This document shows, piece after piece, positions 23,520-31,616 of a stretch of 64,000 nt of DNA (position 1 is its first letter; every line of letters starts with the position of its first letter). The DNA is taken from the NCBI RefSeq assembly GCF_029168315.1, contig NZ_JARGYD010000002.1, positions 1 through 64,000 of the forward strand. Direction: 5' to 3'. Below the pieces are notes generated by a model, which was not told where the DNA came from, did no database searches, and worked only from the letters and a program-made list of their open reading frames with translations. Made by a program: the position numbers and the translations under genes. This stretch comes from Psychromarinibacter halotolerans. GTDB taxonomy: Bacteria > Pseudomonadota > Alphaproteobacteria > Rhodobacterales > Rhodobacteraceae.

Positions 23520-24433
23520 CCGATCCGGATCCTCGGGTCCAGTGCCGCATTCAGGATGTCGGCAAGAAGGTTCATGGCGACGAAGACGATGGCGAAGACG
23601 AAGATCAGCATCTGCACGGTCGGGATGTCCGCGCCGAGGATCGATTCCAGCGCCAGCCGGCCCAGCCCGTTGATGGCGAAGATCGACTCGGTGATGACAG
23701 AGCCGCCGAATTTCTGGCCCAGCTGGACCGCAAGGACCGAGATCACTGGCAGCAGCGCGTTGCGCATCGCGTGGCGGCGCAGCAGCGGCCAGCCGCGAAA
23801 ACCCTTCGACCGGGCGGTGCGGACATAGTCGGCGCCCATCACCTCGATCAGGCCGGTCCGCGTCAGCCGCATGACCGCCGGGACCGAGGACGCGCCCAGC
23901 ACGAAGGCCGGAAGGACGAAGTGGCGCCAGCTGTCATCGCCCGACACAGGGAAGATCGGGACCATGACGCCGAACAGGATAATCATGATCAAGCCCAGCC
24001 AGAAGTTCGGCACCGCCTGCGCCGACACGGCGACGCCCAGCGCGAAACGGTCGATCCAGCTGTTGGGGTTCAGCGCGGCCAGCGCGCCCAGGGGAATGGC
24101 GATCAGGATGGTGACGGCCAGCGCCGACAGGGCCAGCGTGATCGTTTCGTCCGCGCGGTCCGCGACCAGTTCGGCCACCGGCTTGTGCCAGTAATAGCTT
24201 TCGCCGAAATCGCCCTGCAGCACGCCGCCGAGCCAGTCGAAGTAGCGGACCGACAGCGGACGATCCAGCCCATAGCGGGCGCGGATCGCCTCGACCACGT
24301 CGGGGGTCGCGTCCTCTCCGGCGATGGCTTGGGCGGGGTCGGCGGCGACGTTAAGCAGAAGGAACGCGGCAAGCGAGACCGTGAAGGCGACAAGAAGCGC
24401 GAGCAGCCCGCGCAGGGCGATGTATCGCAACAT
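23516..24433 (-). CDS. Dpp/Opp-type ABC permease (DppB-like)
   Basis: A 305-residue permease of the DppB/OppB family with six hydrophobic segments. Family marks are RYGLDRPLSVRYFDWLGGVLQGDFGESY near residue 55 and the EAA loop DYVRTARSKGFRGWPLLRRHAMRNALLPV near 205. It pairs with the DppC-like subunit. The gene starts 58 bases after the binding-protein gene. Confidence 0.94.
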   Translation of the reverse strand: MLRYIALRGLLALLVAFTVSLAAFLLLNVAADPAQAIAGEDATPDVVEAIRARYGLDRPLSVRYFDWLGGVLQGDFGESYYWHKPVAELVADRADETITLALSALAVTILIAIPLGALAALNPNSWIDRFALGVAVSAQAVPNFWLGLIMIILFGVMVPIFPVSGDDSWRHFVLPAFVLGASSVPAVMRLTRTGLIEVMGADYVRTARSKGFRGWPLLRRHAMRNALLPVISVLAVQLGQKFGGSVITESIFAINGLGRLALESILGADIPTVQMLIFVFAIVFVAMNLLADILNAALDPRIRIG

Positions 24434-24491
24434 GAGGCAAGGGTCCTATCTGGTGCGGAGGCCGACAGTATCGGCCCCCGCACGGGACGTG

Positions 24492-26021
24492 TCACTTCCA
24501 GCTGGCGTTCTGCAGACGGGGCAGCCCGTCCGGATCCAGCGGGAAATCAAGCTCTGGCGACACGAGGTAGTTCGCCGAGTAAGAGAACAGCGGCGCCCAC
24601 AGGGCCTCGTCCGCGATCTTGCCGATGGCGTCAGAATAGATCGCCTTCCGCTCTTCCTGGTCGCTGGTCTGCTCGGCCGACAGCACAAGCTCGGCCAGAT
24701 CACCGTCGCCCGACATGTCGCGGTCGGACTGGCCCGAGAAGTGGATGCGCGCGATGGCCGCCGTGTCGGCGGTGCCGCCCGAACCCCAAGTGCCGAAGTA
24801 CGCCGGGATTTCGCGTGCGGCGCGGGCTTGGTTCAGGCTTTCCAGCTTCACATAGCGCAGGGTCACGTCGATGCCGACCTTGGTCAGATCCGACGCGATC
24901 GCCTCTGCCGCCGCCTTGTCGCGGTAGGCCCACAGCTCAAGCGGGAAGCCATCGGGATATCCGGCCTCGGCCAGCAGCGCCTTTGCCTTCTCGGGGTCGT
25001 AGGGATAAGCTACCGCGGCCTGGTCGCACCCGAACTGCGCCGGGTGACAGGCGGTGTGGATCGCTTCTGCCGAGCCGCCGATCAGGAATTCGGCCATCTC
25101 CTCGGTGTTCAGCGCGTGATTGACCGCGCGGCGCACCAGCACATTGGTCAGCGGGCCGTCCGGGTCGGTGTAGCCGCCAGCGTCCAGCACAAGGAAGCCG
25201 ACCCGCAGGTCCGGGCCACTGAGATGCGAGGCCATCGGCGTGGCGCCAAGGCTTTCGGCAAGATCCAGCGGGACCTTGAACATCCAGTCGATGCCGCCGG
25301 ACATCAGCTCTGCCTGCTGCGTGCCGACGTCGGGAATGTTGCGCACCACGACGTTGCCGATCTCGGGCGCCTCGCCGAAGTAGTCGTCGAACCTTTCCAG
25401 CACCAGCTCGGTGCCCGGCTCGAAGCTGACGACACGGTAGGGGCCAGTGCCGATCAGATCGCTGGACATCGCGTCGCGGTCGATCTCTCCGCCTTCGTTA
25501 TAGGTGCCGTCCTTGCGGATCATGATCCGGTTGGCCATGTCGCGGATCACCAGCGGATACACGGACTTGAGGTGAAAGCGCACGGTATCGGGCCCGGTCA
25601 CCTCTGCATTGTCCAGCCAGCGTTCCACCACACCCGTGGCGTTCGACTCGCTCTCGGGGCTGGCGATCCAGTTGTAGGTGTAGGCGACGTCTTCCGGCGT
25701 CAGGGTACTGCCGTCGTGGAACTTCACGTCGTCGCGCAGGGTGACGTCCAGCGTCATGTCGTCGACCCATTCGTACCCGGTCGCGATCGAGGGGTTCACC
25801 TCCTGCGTTTCCGGATCGATGTTGAACAGCGTCGCATCGGTCAGCTGCGCAAGGATGATGTACTCGCGCTTGGTGGTGTAGTTGTAGTCGAGGTTCAGGA
25901 TCTCTTCCGCCATCGCGGCGCGAAGCGTGTCGTCCTCGGGGCCTGCGTGGGCCGTGGCGAAGGACGTGGCGAGCGCAAGGGCACTCGCGGCGCAGACACT
26001 GCGCCAGCGTGACATTCTCAT
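24492..26021 (-). CDS. Dpp/Opp-type ABC substrate-binding protein
   Basis: A 509-residue family-5 extracellular solute-binding protein with a signal peptide ending at about residue 26 (TAHAG). The family motif LRDDVKFHDGSTLTPEDVAYTYN is at about residues 95-117, and the ligand-binding lobes follow. Relatives carry peptides, nickel, opines, glutathione or chelates, so the ligand cannot be assigned. It is the first gene of the five-gene importer-lyase operon. An AT-rich imperfect palindrome upstream (26064-26086) may be an operator. Confidence 0.94.
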   Translation of the reverse strand: MRMSRWRSVCAASALALATSFATAHAGPEDDTLRAAMAEEILNLDYNYTTKREYIILAQLTDATLFNIDPETQEVNPSIATGYEWVDDMTLDVTLRDDVKFHDGSTLTPEDVAYTYNWIASPESESNATGVVERWLDNAEVTGPDTVRFHLKSVYPLVIRDMANRIMIRKDGTYNEGGEIDRDAMSSDLIGTGPYRVVSFEPGTELVLERFDDYFGEAPEIGNVVVRNIPDVGTQQAELMSGGIDWMFKVPLDLAESLGATPMASHLSGPDLRVGFLVLDAGGYTDPDGPLTNVLVRRAVNHALNTEEMAEFLIGGSAEAIHTACHPAQFGCDQAAVAYPYDPEKAKALLAEAGYPDGFPLELWAYRDKAAAEAIASDLTKVGIDVTLRYVKLESLNQARAAREIPAYFGTWGSGGTADTAAIARIHFSGQSDRDMSGDGDLAELVLSAEQTSDQEERKAIYSDAIGKIADEALWAPLFSYSANYLVSPELDFPLDPDGLPRLQNASWK

Positions 26022-26063
26022 GGTTTCCTCCCTTTCGATGCCAGTGATACTAGCGTCGCCGCC

Positions 26064-26086
26064 TATATGCTAAAATTGCAAATATA
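26064..26086. promoter_or_regulatory. AT-rich palindrome before importer operon
   Basis: TATATGC-TAAAATT-GCAAATATA, an imperfect inverted repeat standing out from the GC-rich surroundings, 43 bases upstream of the binding-protein start. It could hold the promoter and a LysR-type or other operator. Confidence 0.4.
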
Positions 26087-26182
26087 AGACGTTTACTTGC
26101 GTCAGGCGCAACTGAGGTGCAGGAACCGCACGGCACACGCCATGCCAGCGCATCGCCGCGTGACTGTAAGACACACGACGGC

Positions 26183-26200
26183 GCGGCGCCGAAGCGCCGC
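26183..26200. terminator. Hairpin downstream of tRNA-Met
   Basis: A 7-bp GCGGCGC/GCGCCGC stem with a CGAA loop, 33 bases beyond the 3' end of the tRNA gene on its strand. There is no T-tract. Confidence 0.5.
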
Positions 26201-26232
26201 GATCGTGCATGTCAGTCGTGACTGGAAGGTGG

Positions 26233-26309
26233 TGGTAGCGGAGGAGGGACTTGAACCCCCGACACAAGGATTATGATTCCTCTGCTCTAACCAACTGAGC
26301 TACTCCGCC
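26233..26309 (-). tRNA. tRNA-Met (CAT), elongator
   Basis: On the minus strand the cloverleaf is complete: acceptor GGCGGAG with CTCCGCT, a D-arm GCTC..GAGC, an anticodon stem GAGGA/TCCTT with loop ATCATAA (anticodon CAT), a T-arm with GGGGGTTCAAGTCCCTC and an encoded CCA. G1-U72 at the acceptor end is a wobble pair. The sequence matches the elongator methionine type of alphaproteobacteria better than initiator (which has a C1-A72 mismatch) or the lysidine-modified isoleucine type. Confidence 0.92.
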
Positions 26310-26403
26310 GGAACCGCCGGCGTAGGTATGCGAGGCGGCGCAGGGCGTCAAGCGGGAAAAACCGCCCGCATGGCGGAAAAATCCGCTGCCGTTGCGGCGG
26401 CCC

Positions 26404-26910
26404 TTATCGCTTGGGTGCGCTCGACTTGATCTCGCCGAAGGTCAGCACCGGAGAGGCATCCATTTCCTCGGCATTCAGCATCGAGGCGACCCGCTCCAGC
26501 GACGAGATCAGCAGCGCCTGCTCCCAGTCCTTCAGCGTCTCGAAGGATTTCACGAACCGCTGTTGCAAGGCATCCGGCGCGGTATCGACCGCCGCGCGGC
26601 CCGCGTCGGTGATGACAACGTCCGTCTGGCGGCGGTCCGCCTCGGACCGGTAGCGGGTGACCATGCCCCGCGCGACCAGCTTGTCGACCAGCGCCGTCAC
26701 GGTCGCCTGACTGACGCCCATGCGGTTCGCAAGCTCTTTCGGTGTGACCCCGGCGTTCTTCCCGCCGGCCACCAGCTGCAGCACCCGCAACTGCGCGGGC
26801 GTCAGCCCCGCGGCCTGCGCGAGGTTGCGTTCGTACAGCTCTGTCGCACGCAGAATCCTGCGAAGCGCGATCAGGCTTTGGTCGGTTCTGGGGCTTACAT
26901 CTTCGGCCAT
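26404..26910 (-). CDS. ectR: MarR-family ectoine regulator EctR-like
   Basis: A 168-residue MarR-type winged-helix regulator. The DNA-recognition segment is ELANRMGVSQATVTALVDKLVARGMVTRYRSEADRRQ at about residues 60-96. Its position, divergent from ectABC-ask, is that of EctR1, which represses the ectoine operon and responds to osmotic conditions in methylotrophs. It probably binds the paired TCCTTC palindromes in the intergenic region and may repress its own gene too. Confidence 0.85.
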   Translation of the reverse strand: MAEDVSPRTDQSLIALRRILRATELYERNLAQAAGLTPAQLRVLQLVAGGKNAGVTPKELANRMGVSQATVTALVDKLVARGMVTRYRSEADRRQTDVVITDAGRAAVDTAPDALQQRFVKSFETLKDWEQALLISSLERVASMLNAEEMDASPVLTFGEIKSSAPKR

Positions 26911-26964
26911 ATGACGGGTTTATCCTCGCTCCGCAGGGATCGGCAACACCCCGCCGGTGGCACA

Positions 26965-26983
26965 TCCTTCATGAGATGAAGGA
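26965..26983. promoter_or_regulatory. EctR operator candidate 1
   Basis: A perfect 8-3-8 inverted repeat, TCCTTCAT-GAG-ATGAAGGA, in the ectR-ectA gap. Length and symmetry suit a MarR dimer. Confidence 0.6.
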
Positions 26984-26998
26984 CTTTTCAGGGCAAAT

Positions 26999-27017
26999 TC
27001 CTTCGCTATGTGAAAGA
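26999..27017. promoter_or_regulatory. EctR operator candidate 2
   Basis: TCCTTCGC-TAT-GTGAAAGA, an imperfect second copy of the palindrome at 26965, with centres 34 bases apart. The outer half-site bases are kept. Confidence 0.5.
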
Positions 27018-27072
27018 TTTTTTCCGCATATCACTATTTTAGCAACAAATTCGTGGATTTTTCTTTCATTCG

Positions 27073-27101
27073 TTGAAACCAAACGGCGTCCAATCTATTT
27101 A
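27073..27101 (+). promoter_or_regulatory. ectA promoter candidate
   Basis: TTGAAA at 27073-27078, a 17-base spacer, then TATTTA at 27096-27101, in an AT-rich stretch. It resembles a housekeeping sigma-70 promoter and would start near 27108, with a GAGGAA ribosome-binding site at 27119. Confidence 0.6.
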
Positions 27102-27136
27102 GTCTACCGAACGAAATGCGAGGAACGGTAAAAGCC

Positions 27137-27670
27137 ATGCCGAAAGACACCATCACACCCCGATCGCGGACGCCCCTTCTGCGCAAGCCGGACGCGACGG
27201 ACGGGGCCGAAATCTGGGAGCTGGTGAAAGCCTGCAAACCGCTCGACGAAAATTCCATGTACTGCAATCTGGTCCAAGCCGACCATTTCCGCGACACCTG
27301 CGTGGTGGCGGAACTGAACGGCGAAATCGTGGGCTGGATCTCGGGCCACATGATCCCGGCGAAAGAAGAGCTTTTCGTCTGGCAGGTCGCTGTCGGCCCG
27401 AAAGCGCGCGGTCTTGGCCTTGGGCGCAAGATGCTGCTCGAGCTGGTGAACCGCGACGAATGTGAAGGTGCCACGCACCTGAAGACCACGATCACCGAAG
27501 ACAACGACGCTTCGTGGGGTCTTTTCCGCAGCTTCGCCCGCCATATCGGCGGCGACCTGTCGGACGAGCCGCATTTCGAAAGCGAAGAACATTTTGGCGG
27601 CAAGCACGACACCGAGCACATGGTGACGGTCGAACTGCCGCAACCGGCCCCGCTGGCGCGCGCTGCATAA
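27137..27670 (+). CDS. ectA: Diaminobutyrate acetyltransferase EctA
   Basis: L-2,4-diaminobutyrate N-gamma-acetyltransferase, 177 residues, the second step of ectoine synthesis (acetyl-CoA dependent, cytoplasmic). The GNAT acetyl-CoA motif is VAVGPKARGLGLGRKML at about residues 84-100, with DENSMYCNLVQADHF near 38 as a family mark. The start at 27137 follows GAGGAA; an ATG 21 bases upstream would put that site inside the gene. It is first in the ectABC-ask operon. Confidence 0.96.
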   Translation: MPKDTITPRSRTPLLRKPDATDGAEIWELVKACKPLDENSMYCNLVQADHFRDTCVVAELNGEIVGWISGHMIPAKEELFVWQVAVGPKARGLGLGRKMLLELVNRDECEGATHLKTTITEDNDASWGLFRSFARHIGGDLSDEPHFESEEHFGGKHDTEHMVTVELPQPAPLARAA

Positions 27671-27725
27671 GCGCCGCCGCACCCGGTTTCCCCTGACAGA
27701 AATTCCTTCCCGAAAGGAGCACGAC

Positions 27726-29018
27726 ATGCCGAAAGACATGAATAAAAACTATGAGATCTACGAACGTCGCGAAAGCGAAGCCCGCTCTTACTGCCGTGGC
27801 TTCCCGACGTCCTTCGCCAGCGCGTCCGGGTCCGAACTGACCGACGACAAAGGCAATACCTACATCGACTTCCTGGCCGGTTGCTCGTCGCTGAACTACG
27901 GGCACAACGACCCGGACATGAAGCAGGCGCTGATCGACCACATCTCGAACGATGGTATCGCGCACGGTCTTGACCTGCACACCGACACCAAGGGCGACTT
28001 CCTGACGACGTTCGAGGAGAAGATCCTCGAACCGCGCGGGATGGACCACAAGGTGATGTTCACCGGCCCGACCGGCGCGAACGCCGTCGAGGCGGCGATG
28101 AAGATCGCCCGCAAGGTGACTGGCCGCACCAACATCATCGCCTTCACCAACGGCTTCCACGGCGTGACGATGGGCGCCCTTGCCGCAACCGGCAACGGCT
28201 ATCACCGTGGCGGCGCCGCTGGCGCTGCGCTGACCGGCGTGACGCGTATGCCCTTCGACCGCTACATGGGCGAAGACTGCGACACCACGAAGTTCCTCGA
28301 AGCCGTGTTGAAAGACGCCTCGTCCGGCGTTGACGCTCCGGCTGCGATCCTGCTGGAAACCGTGCAGGGCGAAGGCGGCCTGAACGCTGCCCGCACCGAG
28401 TGGGTCCAGAAGGTTGCCAAACTGGCCAAGGAACACGGCGCGCTGCTGATCGTCGATGACATTCAGGCGGGCTGTGGCCGGACCGGCACGTTTTTCTCGT
28501 TCGAGAAAATGGACATCCAGCCGGACATCGTGACGATGGCGAAATCGGTCTCGGGCTTCGGCCTGCCGCTGGGCCTTGTCCTTGTGCGCCCCGAACATGA
28601 CGTGATGGGCCCGGCCGAGCACAACGGCACCTTCCGCGGCAACACCCATGCCTTCGTGACCGCCCGCGTGGCGATCGAGAAGTTCTGGGCCGACGACAGC
28701 TTTGAAAAAGAGCTGGCCGAGAAGGAAGAGATCCTGACCGAGGCGCTGGCCGATCTGGCCGAGATCGTCGACGGCGGCAAGCTGAAGGGCCGCGGCCTGA
28801 TGCGTGGCGTCGACGTCGGCTCGGGCGAGCTGGCCTCGAAAATCTGCGGTCGCGCGTTCGAGAAAGGTCTTATCATCGAGACCTCCGGCCCGGACGACGA
28901 AGTCGTCAAGGTGCTGGCGCCGCTGACCACCCCGAAGGAGACGTTCCGCAAGGGCCTGAACATCGTTCTCGATGCGGCTCGCGACGTCACCACCAACAAC
29001 ACTATTGCTGCGGAGTAA
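27726..29018 (+). CDS. ectB: Diaminobutyrate transaminase EctB
   Basis: Diaminobutyrate-2-oxoglutarate transaminase, 430 residues, making L-2,4-diaminobutyrate from aspartate semialdehyde with glutamate as amino donor. It is a class III PLP aminotransferase: the cofactor lysine is in MAKSVSGFGLPLG near residue 269, the PLP-contact aspartate is in LLIVDDIQAGCGRTG near 240, and FTGPTGANAVEAAMKIAR near 111 forms the phosphate-binding turn. AAAGGAG precedes the start. It lies 55 bases after ectA. Confidence 0.97.
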   Translation: MPKDMNKNYEIYERRESEARSYCRGFPTSFASASGSELTDDKGNTYIDFLAGCSSLNYGHNDPDMKQALIDHISNDGIAHGLDLHTDTKGDFLTTFEEKILEPRGMDHKVMFTGPTGANAVEAAMKIARKVTGRTNIIAFTNGFHGVTMGALAATGNGYHRGGAAGAALTGVTRMPFDRYMGEDCDTTKFLEAVLKDASSGVDAPAAILLETVQGEGGLNAARTEWVQKVAKLAKEHGALLIVDDIQAGCGRTGTFFSFEKMDIQPDIVTMAKSVSGFGLPLGLVLVRPEHDVMGPAEHNGTFRGNTHAFVTARVAIEKFWADDSFEKELAEKEEILTEALADLAEIVDGGKLKGRGLMRGVDVGSGELASKICGRAFEKGLIIETSGPDDEVVKVLAPLTTPKETFRKGLNIVLDAARDVTTNNTIAAE

Positions 29019-29024
29019 CCCGAC

Positions 29025-29426
29025 ATGATCGTTCGTGACTTCAACAAGATCGTAAAGGACGAGCGCGACCGCGTGGTGTCCGATGCCAACTGGACCAGCG
29101 TGCGGATGCTGCTGGCCCAGGACGGGATGGGCTTTTCCTTCCACATCACCTTTCTCGAGGCGGGTTCGGAACACACGTTCCACTACAAGAACCACTTCGA
29201 GAGCGTTTACTGTATGCAGGGCAAGGGCACGATCACCGACCTCGCCACCGGCGAGACGCACGAGATCACGCCCGGCGTCATGTATGCGCTGAACGAACAT
29301 GACAAGCACACGCTGAAAGCCGAGGAAGAACTCGTGATGGCGTGCTGCTTCAATCCGCCCGTGACCGGGACCGAGGTCCACCAAGAGGACGGGTCCTATG
29401 CACCGGCGAAGGAACTTGCCGACTAA
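29025..29426 (+). CDS. ectC: Ectoine synthase EctC
   Basis: A 133-residue metal-dependent cupin that closes N-gamma-acetyl-diaminobutyrate to ectoine. The metal-binding and substrate region is visible as ESVYCMQGKGTI at about residues 57-68 and YALNEHDKHTL near 86-96. Family length is normal. It is 6 bases after ectB, so tightly linked. No ectD follows, so hydroxyectoine would not be made from this locus. Confidence 0.97.
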   Translation: MIVRDFNKIVKDERDRVVSDANWTSVRMLLAQDGMGFSFHITFLEAGSEHTFHYKNHFESVYCMQGKGTITDLATGETHEITPGVMYALNEHDKHTLKAEEELVMACCFNPPVTGTEVHQEDGSYAPAKELAD

Positions 29427-29429
29427 GCC

Positions 29430-30866
29430 ATGACCGAGCAAAACCACACAGTCGAAAAAATCGGCGGCACGTCCATGTCGCGCGTCGATGAACTGCGGGA
29501 CACGCTGTTCATCGGCGAGCGCACGGGCGCCGACCTTTACGGGCGCGTCTTCGTCGTGTCGGCCTTTGGCGGCATCACCAACCTGCTGCTAGAACACAAG
29601 AAGTCCGGTGACGCGGGCGTCTATGCCCGGTTTGCCAACTCGGACAACGACCACGGCTGGCACGAGGCGCTAGACAAGGTCGCCGAAGCGATGACCGAGG
29701 CGCACGGCAAGGTGCTGGAGCACTCGGCCGACATCGAACGGGCCGACGGCTTCGTCCGCGAACGGATCGAAGGCGCGCGCAACTGCCTGATCGACTTGCA
29801 GCGCCTGTGTTCCTACGGCCACTTCCGCCTATCGGAACATATGCTGCAGATCCGCGAACTGCTGTCCGGGCTGGGCGAGGCGCATTCCGCCTTCGTCACG
29901 ACCCAGATGCTTCAGCGGGCGGGCGTGAACGCGCGTCTGGTGGATCTGTCGGGCTGGCGTGACCAAGGCGACGTGTCGCTGGAAGAACGTATCAACTCTG
30001 CCATGAGCGGTGTCGATCCGGCGACTGAGATGCCGATCGTGACCGGCTACGCGCAATGCGCCGAAGGCCTGATGCGTGAATTTGATCGGGGTTATTCCGA
30101 AGTGACGTTTTCGAAGCTCGCCGCCCTGACGGGTGCGCGCGAGGCGATCATTCACAAGGAATTCCACCTGTCGTCCGCCGATCCCAACCTTGTGGGTCAG
30201 GACGCCGTGCGCAAGCTGGGCCGGACCAACTATGACGTGGCCGACCAGCTGTCGAACATGGGCATGGAAGCGATCCACCCGAAGGCTGCCAAGACGCTGC
30301 GCCAGGCCGATGTGCCGCTGCGCGTCACGAACGCCTTCGAGCCGGGCGATCCGGGCACGCTGATCGACGATCAGCCGGCCGAGGAACCCGCGGTCGAGAT
30401 CGTGACCGGCCTCGACATCATCGCGCTGGAACTGTTCGAACAGGACATGGTGGGCGTGAAAGGCTACGACGCCGCGATCCTTGAGGTGCTGACGCGCCAC
30501 AACGTGCGGATCGTGTCGAAGGTGTCGAACGCCAACACGATCACCCACTATGTCGATGCCTCGCTGAAGACCATGCGGCGCGTCGAACGGGATCTGTCGG
30601 AACGCTATCCGTCGGCCGAAGTCCGGTCGCGGACGCTAAGCGTCGCATCGGTCATTGGCCGCGACCTGCGCGGTCTGTCGGTGCTGACCCGTGGCCTTCA
30701 GGCCATCGCGGATGCCGGTCTGGAATCCATCGGCGCCAGCCAAGGCCCGCGCAATGTGGACGTCCTGTACGTCCTTGAGCGCGACGACCTGAAGCCGGCG
30801 ATCAAGGCGCTGCACGGCGCGCTGGTCGAAAACCAGCCGGCCGCTTTTCCTAGGAAAGCCGCCTGA
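29430..30866 (+). CDS. ask: Ectoine-associated aspartate kinase Ask
   Basis: A 478-residue aspartokinase of the Ask_Ect type, which supplies aspartyl phosphate for ectoine without the usual feedback control. The kinase domain opens with KIGGTSMSRVDELRDTL and continues to about residue 310 (SSADPNLVGQDAVRKLG, SNMGMEAIHPKAAKTL). Two ACT-type regulatory segments follow. It starts 3 bases after ectC and is the last gene before a strong terminator. Confidence 0.94.
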   Translation: MTEQNHTVEKIGGTSMSRVDELRDTLFIGERTGADLYGRVFVVSAFGGITNLLLEHKKSGDAGVYARFANSDNDHGWHEALDKVAEAMTEAHGKVLEHSADIERADGFVRERIEGARNCLIDLQRLCSYGHFRLSEHMLQIRELLSGLGEAHSAFVTTQMLQRAGVNARLVDLSGWRDQGDVSLEERINSAMSGVDPATEMPIVTGYAQCAEGLMREFDRGYSEVTFSKLAALTGAREAIIHKEFHLSSADPNLVGQDAVRKLGRTNYDVADQLSNMGMEAIHPKAAKTLRQADVPLRVTNAFEPGDPGTLIDDQPAEEPAVEIVTGLDIIALELFEQDMVGVKGYDAAILEVLTRHNVRIVSKVSNANTITHYVDASLKTMRRVERDLSERYPSAEVRSRTLSVASVIGRDLRGLSVLTRGLQAIADAGLESIGASQGPRNVDVLYVLERDDLKPAIKALHGALVENQPAAFPRKAA

Positions 30867-30892
30867 TCCGCCATCGGCAGGTTTGAAATGAC

Positions 30893-30924
30893 AAAGGGCC
30901 GCACTTTCCCGGGGCGGCCCTTTT
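30893..30924. terminator. Intrinsic terminator after ask
   Basis: A 10-bp stem AAAGGGCCGC/GCGGCCCTTT followed by TTTTC on the plus strand. The A-rich side on the other strand makes it work for the convergent TetR gene as well. Confidence 0.9.
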
Positions 30925-30932
30925 CATTTGGG

Positions 30933-31616
30933 TCAGCTTGCGACCCGGAACGCGTCGGTTTGGGCGATCATGCTGTCTTCGGGAACCTCCAGCGCCTCTA
31001 GCGGCACCGCCGCCAGACGCTCGGACTCCTCGGGCTCGACCCCCATCGCGCGCAGCATCGCCGCCACGAAGGCGTCGACGTCGACATCGCAACCATTGTG
31101 AAGCCGACGCAGGACCGCCAGCGAGCTGGATTCGAGGATGTCGATGGCGATCTGCGACGGGATCGGACAGAACAGACCCGCCTTCATCCCCTCTTCAAGG
31201 TAGATCGGCGTGACCTCGCGGACGTAGCTGCCCGGCCCGGCGCCGCGCATACCAAGGCGCGCAAGGAATTCCAGAAACAGCGGATAGCGACGTGCGACGT
31301 CGATGAAACCTTTCAGCCCCTGCACCATCTGCACCCGCGCATCGCCGCTGTTCTTCCGCGCCGAGGCGGATGCCAGCTGAATGATCTCGTGGCCAAGCTC
31401 GTTCTTCGCGGCCTCTAGCAGCGCGTCGATGCTGCGGAAGTGGTTGTAGAACGTGCCACGGGCAACGCCGGCCTCTTCGATGACATGCTCGATCACCGTG
31501 CCTTCCGGACCCTGCCGCGCGAAAACGCGGGTTGCGGCCTCGATCAGGCGGCGGCGCATCTTCACGCGCCGTTGTTCGGCCACACGGGTGCGGTGGTCTC
31601 CCATCGCGTTCATCAT
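30933..31616 (-). CDS. TetR-family regulator of RND pump
   Basis: A 227-residue TetR-type repressor. The helix-turn-helix is at about residues 18-62 (RRRLIEAATRVFARQGPEGTVIEHVIEEAGVARGTFYNHFRSID), with a variable ligand-binding C-terminal domain. The start at 31616 shares ATGA with the RND stop codon and has a GGAG site, making it the last gene of the pump operon. Autoregulation through the TGACA-CTTC-TGTCA site before the first gene is likely. The much larger open frame upstream is a shadow of the pump gene. Confidence 0.9.
   Translation of the reverse strand: MMNAMGDHRTRVAEQRRVKMRRRLIEAATRVFARQGPEGTVIEHVIEEAGVARGTFYNHFRSIDALLEAAKNELGHEIIQLASASARKNSGDARVQMVQGLKGFIDVARRYPLFLEFLARLGMRGAGPGSYVREVTPIYLEEGMKAGLFCPIPSQIAIDILESSSLAVLRRLHNGCDVDVDAFVAAMLRAMGVEPEESERLAAVPLEALEVPEDSMIAQTDAFRVAS

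Noticed and set aside
26233..26309. tRNA-Ile2 (lysidine-modified CAT) as identity of the tRNA
   Set aside because: The anticodon-arm and acceptor sequence fit the alphaproteobacterial elongator tRNA-Met better. A covariance-model search would settle it.
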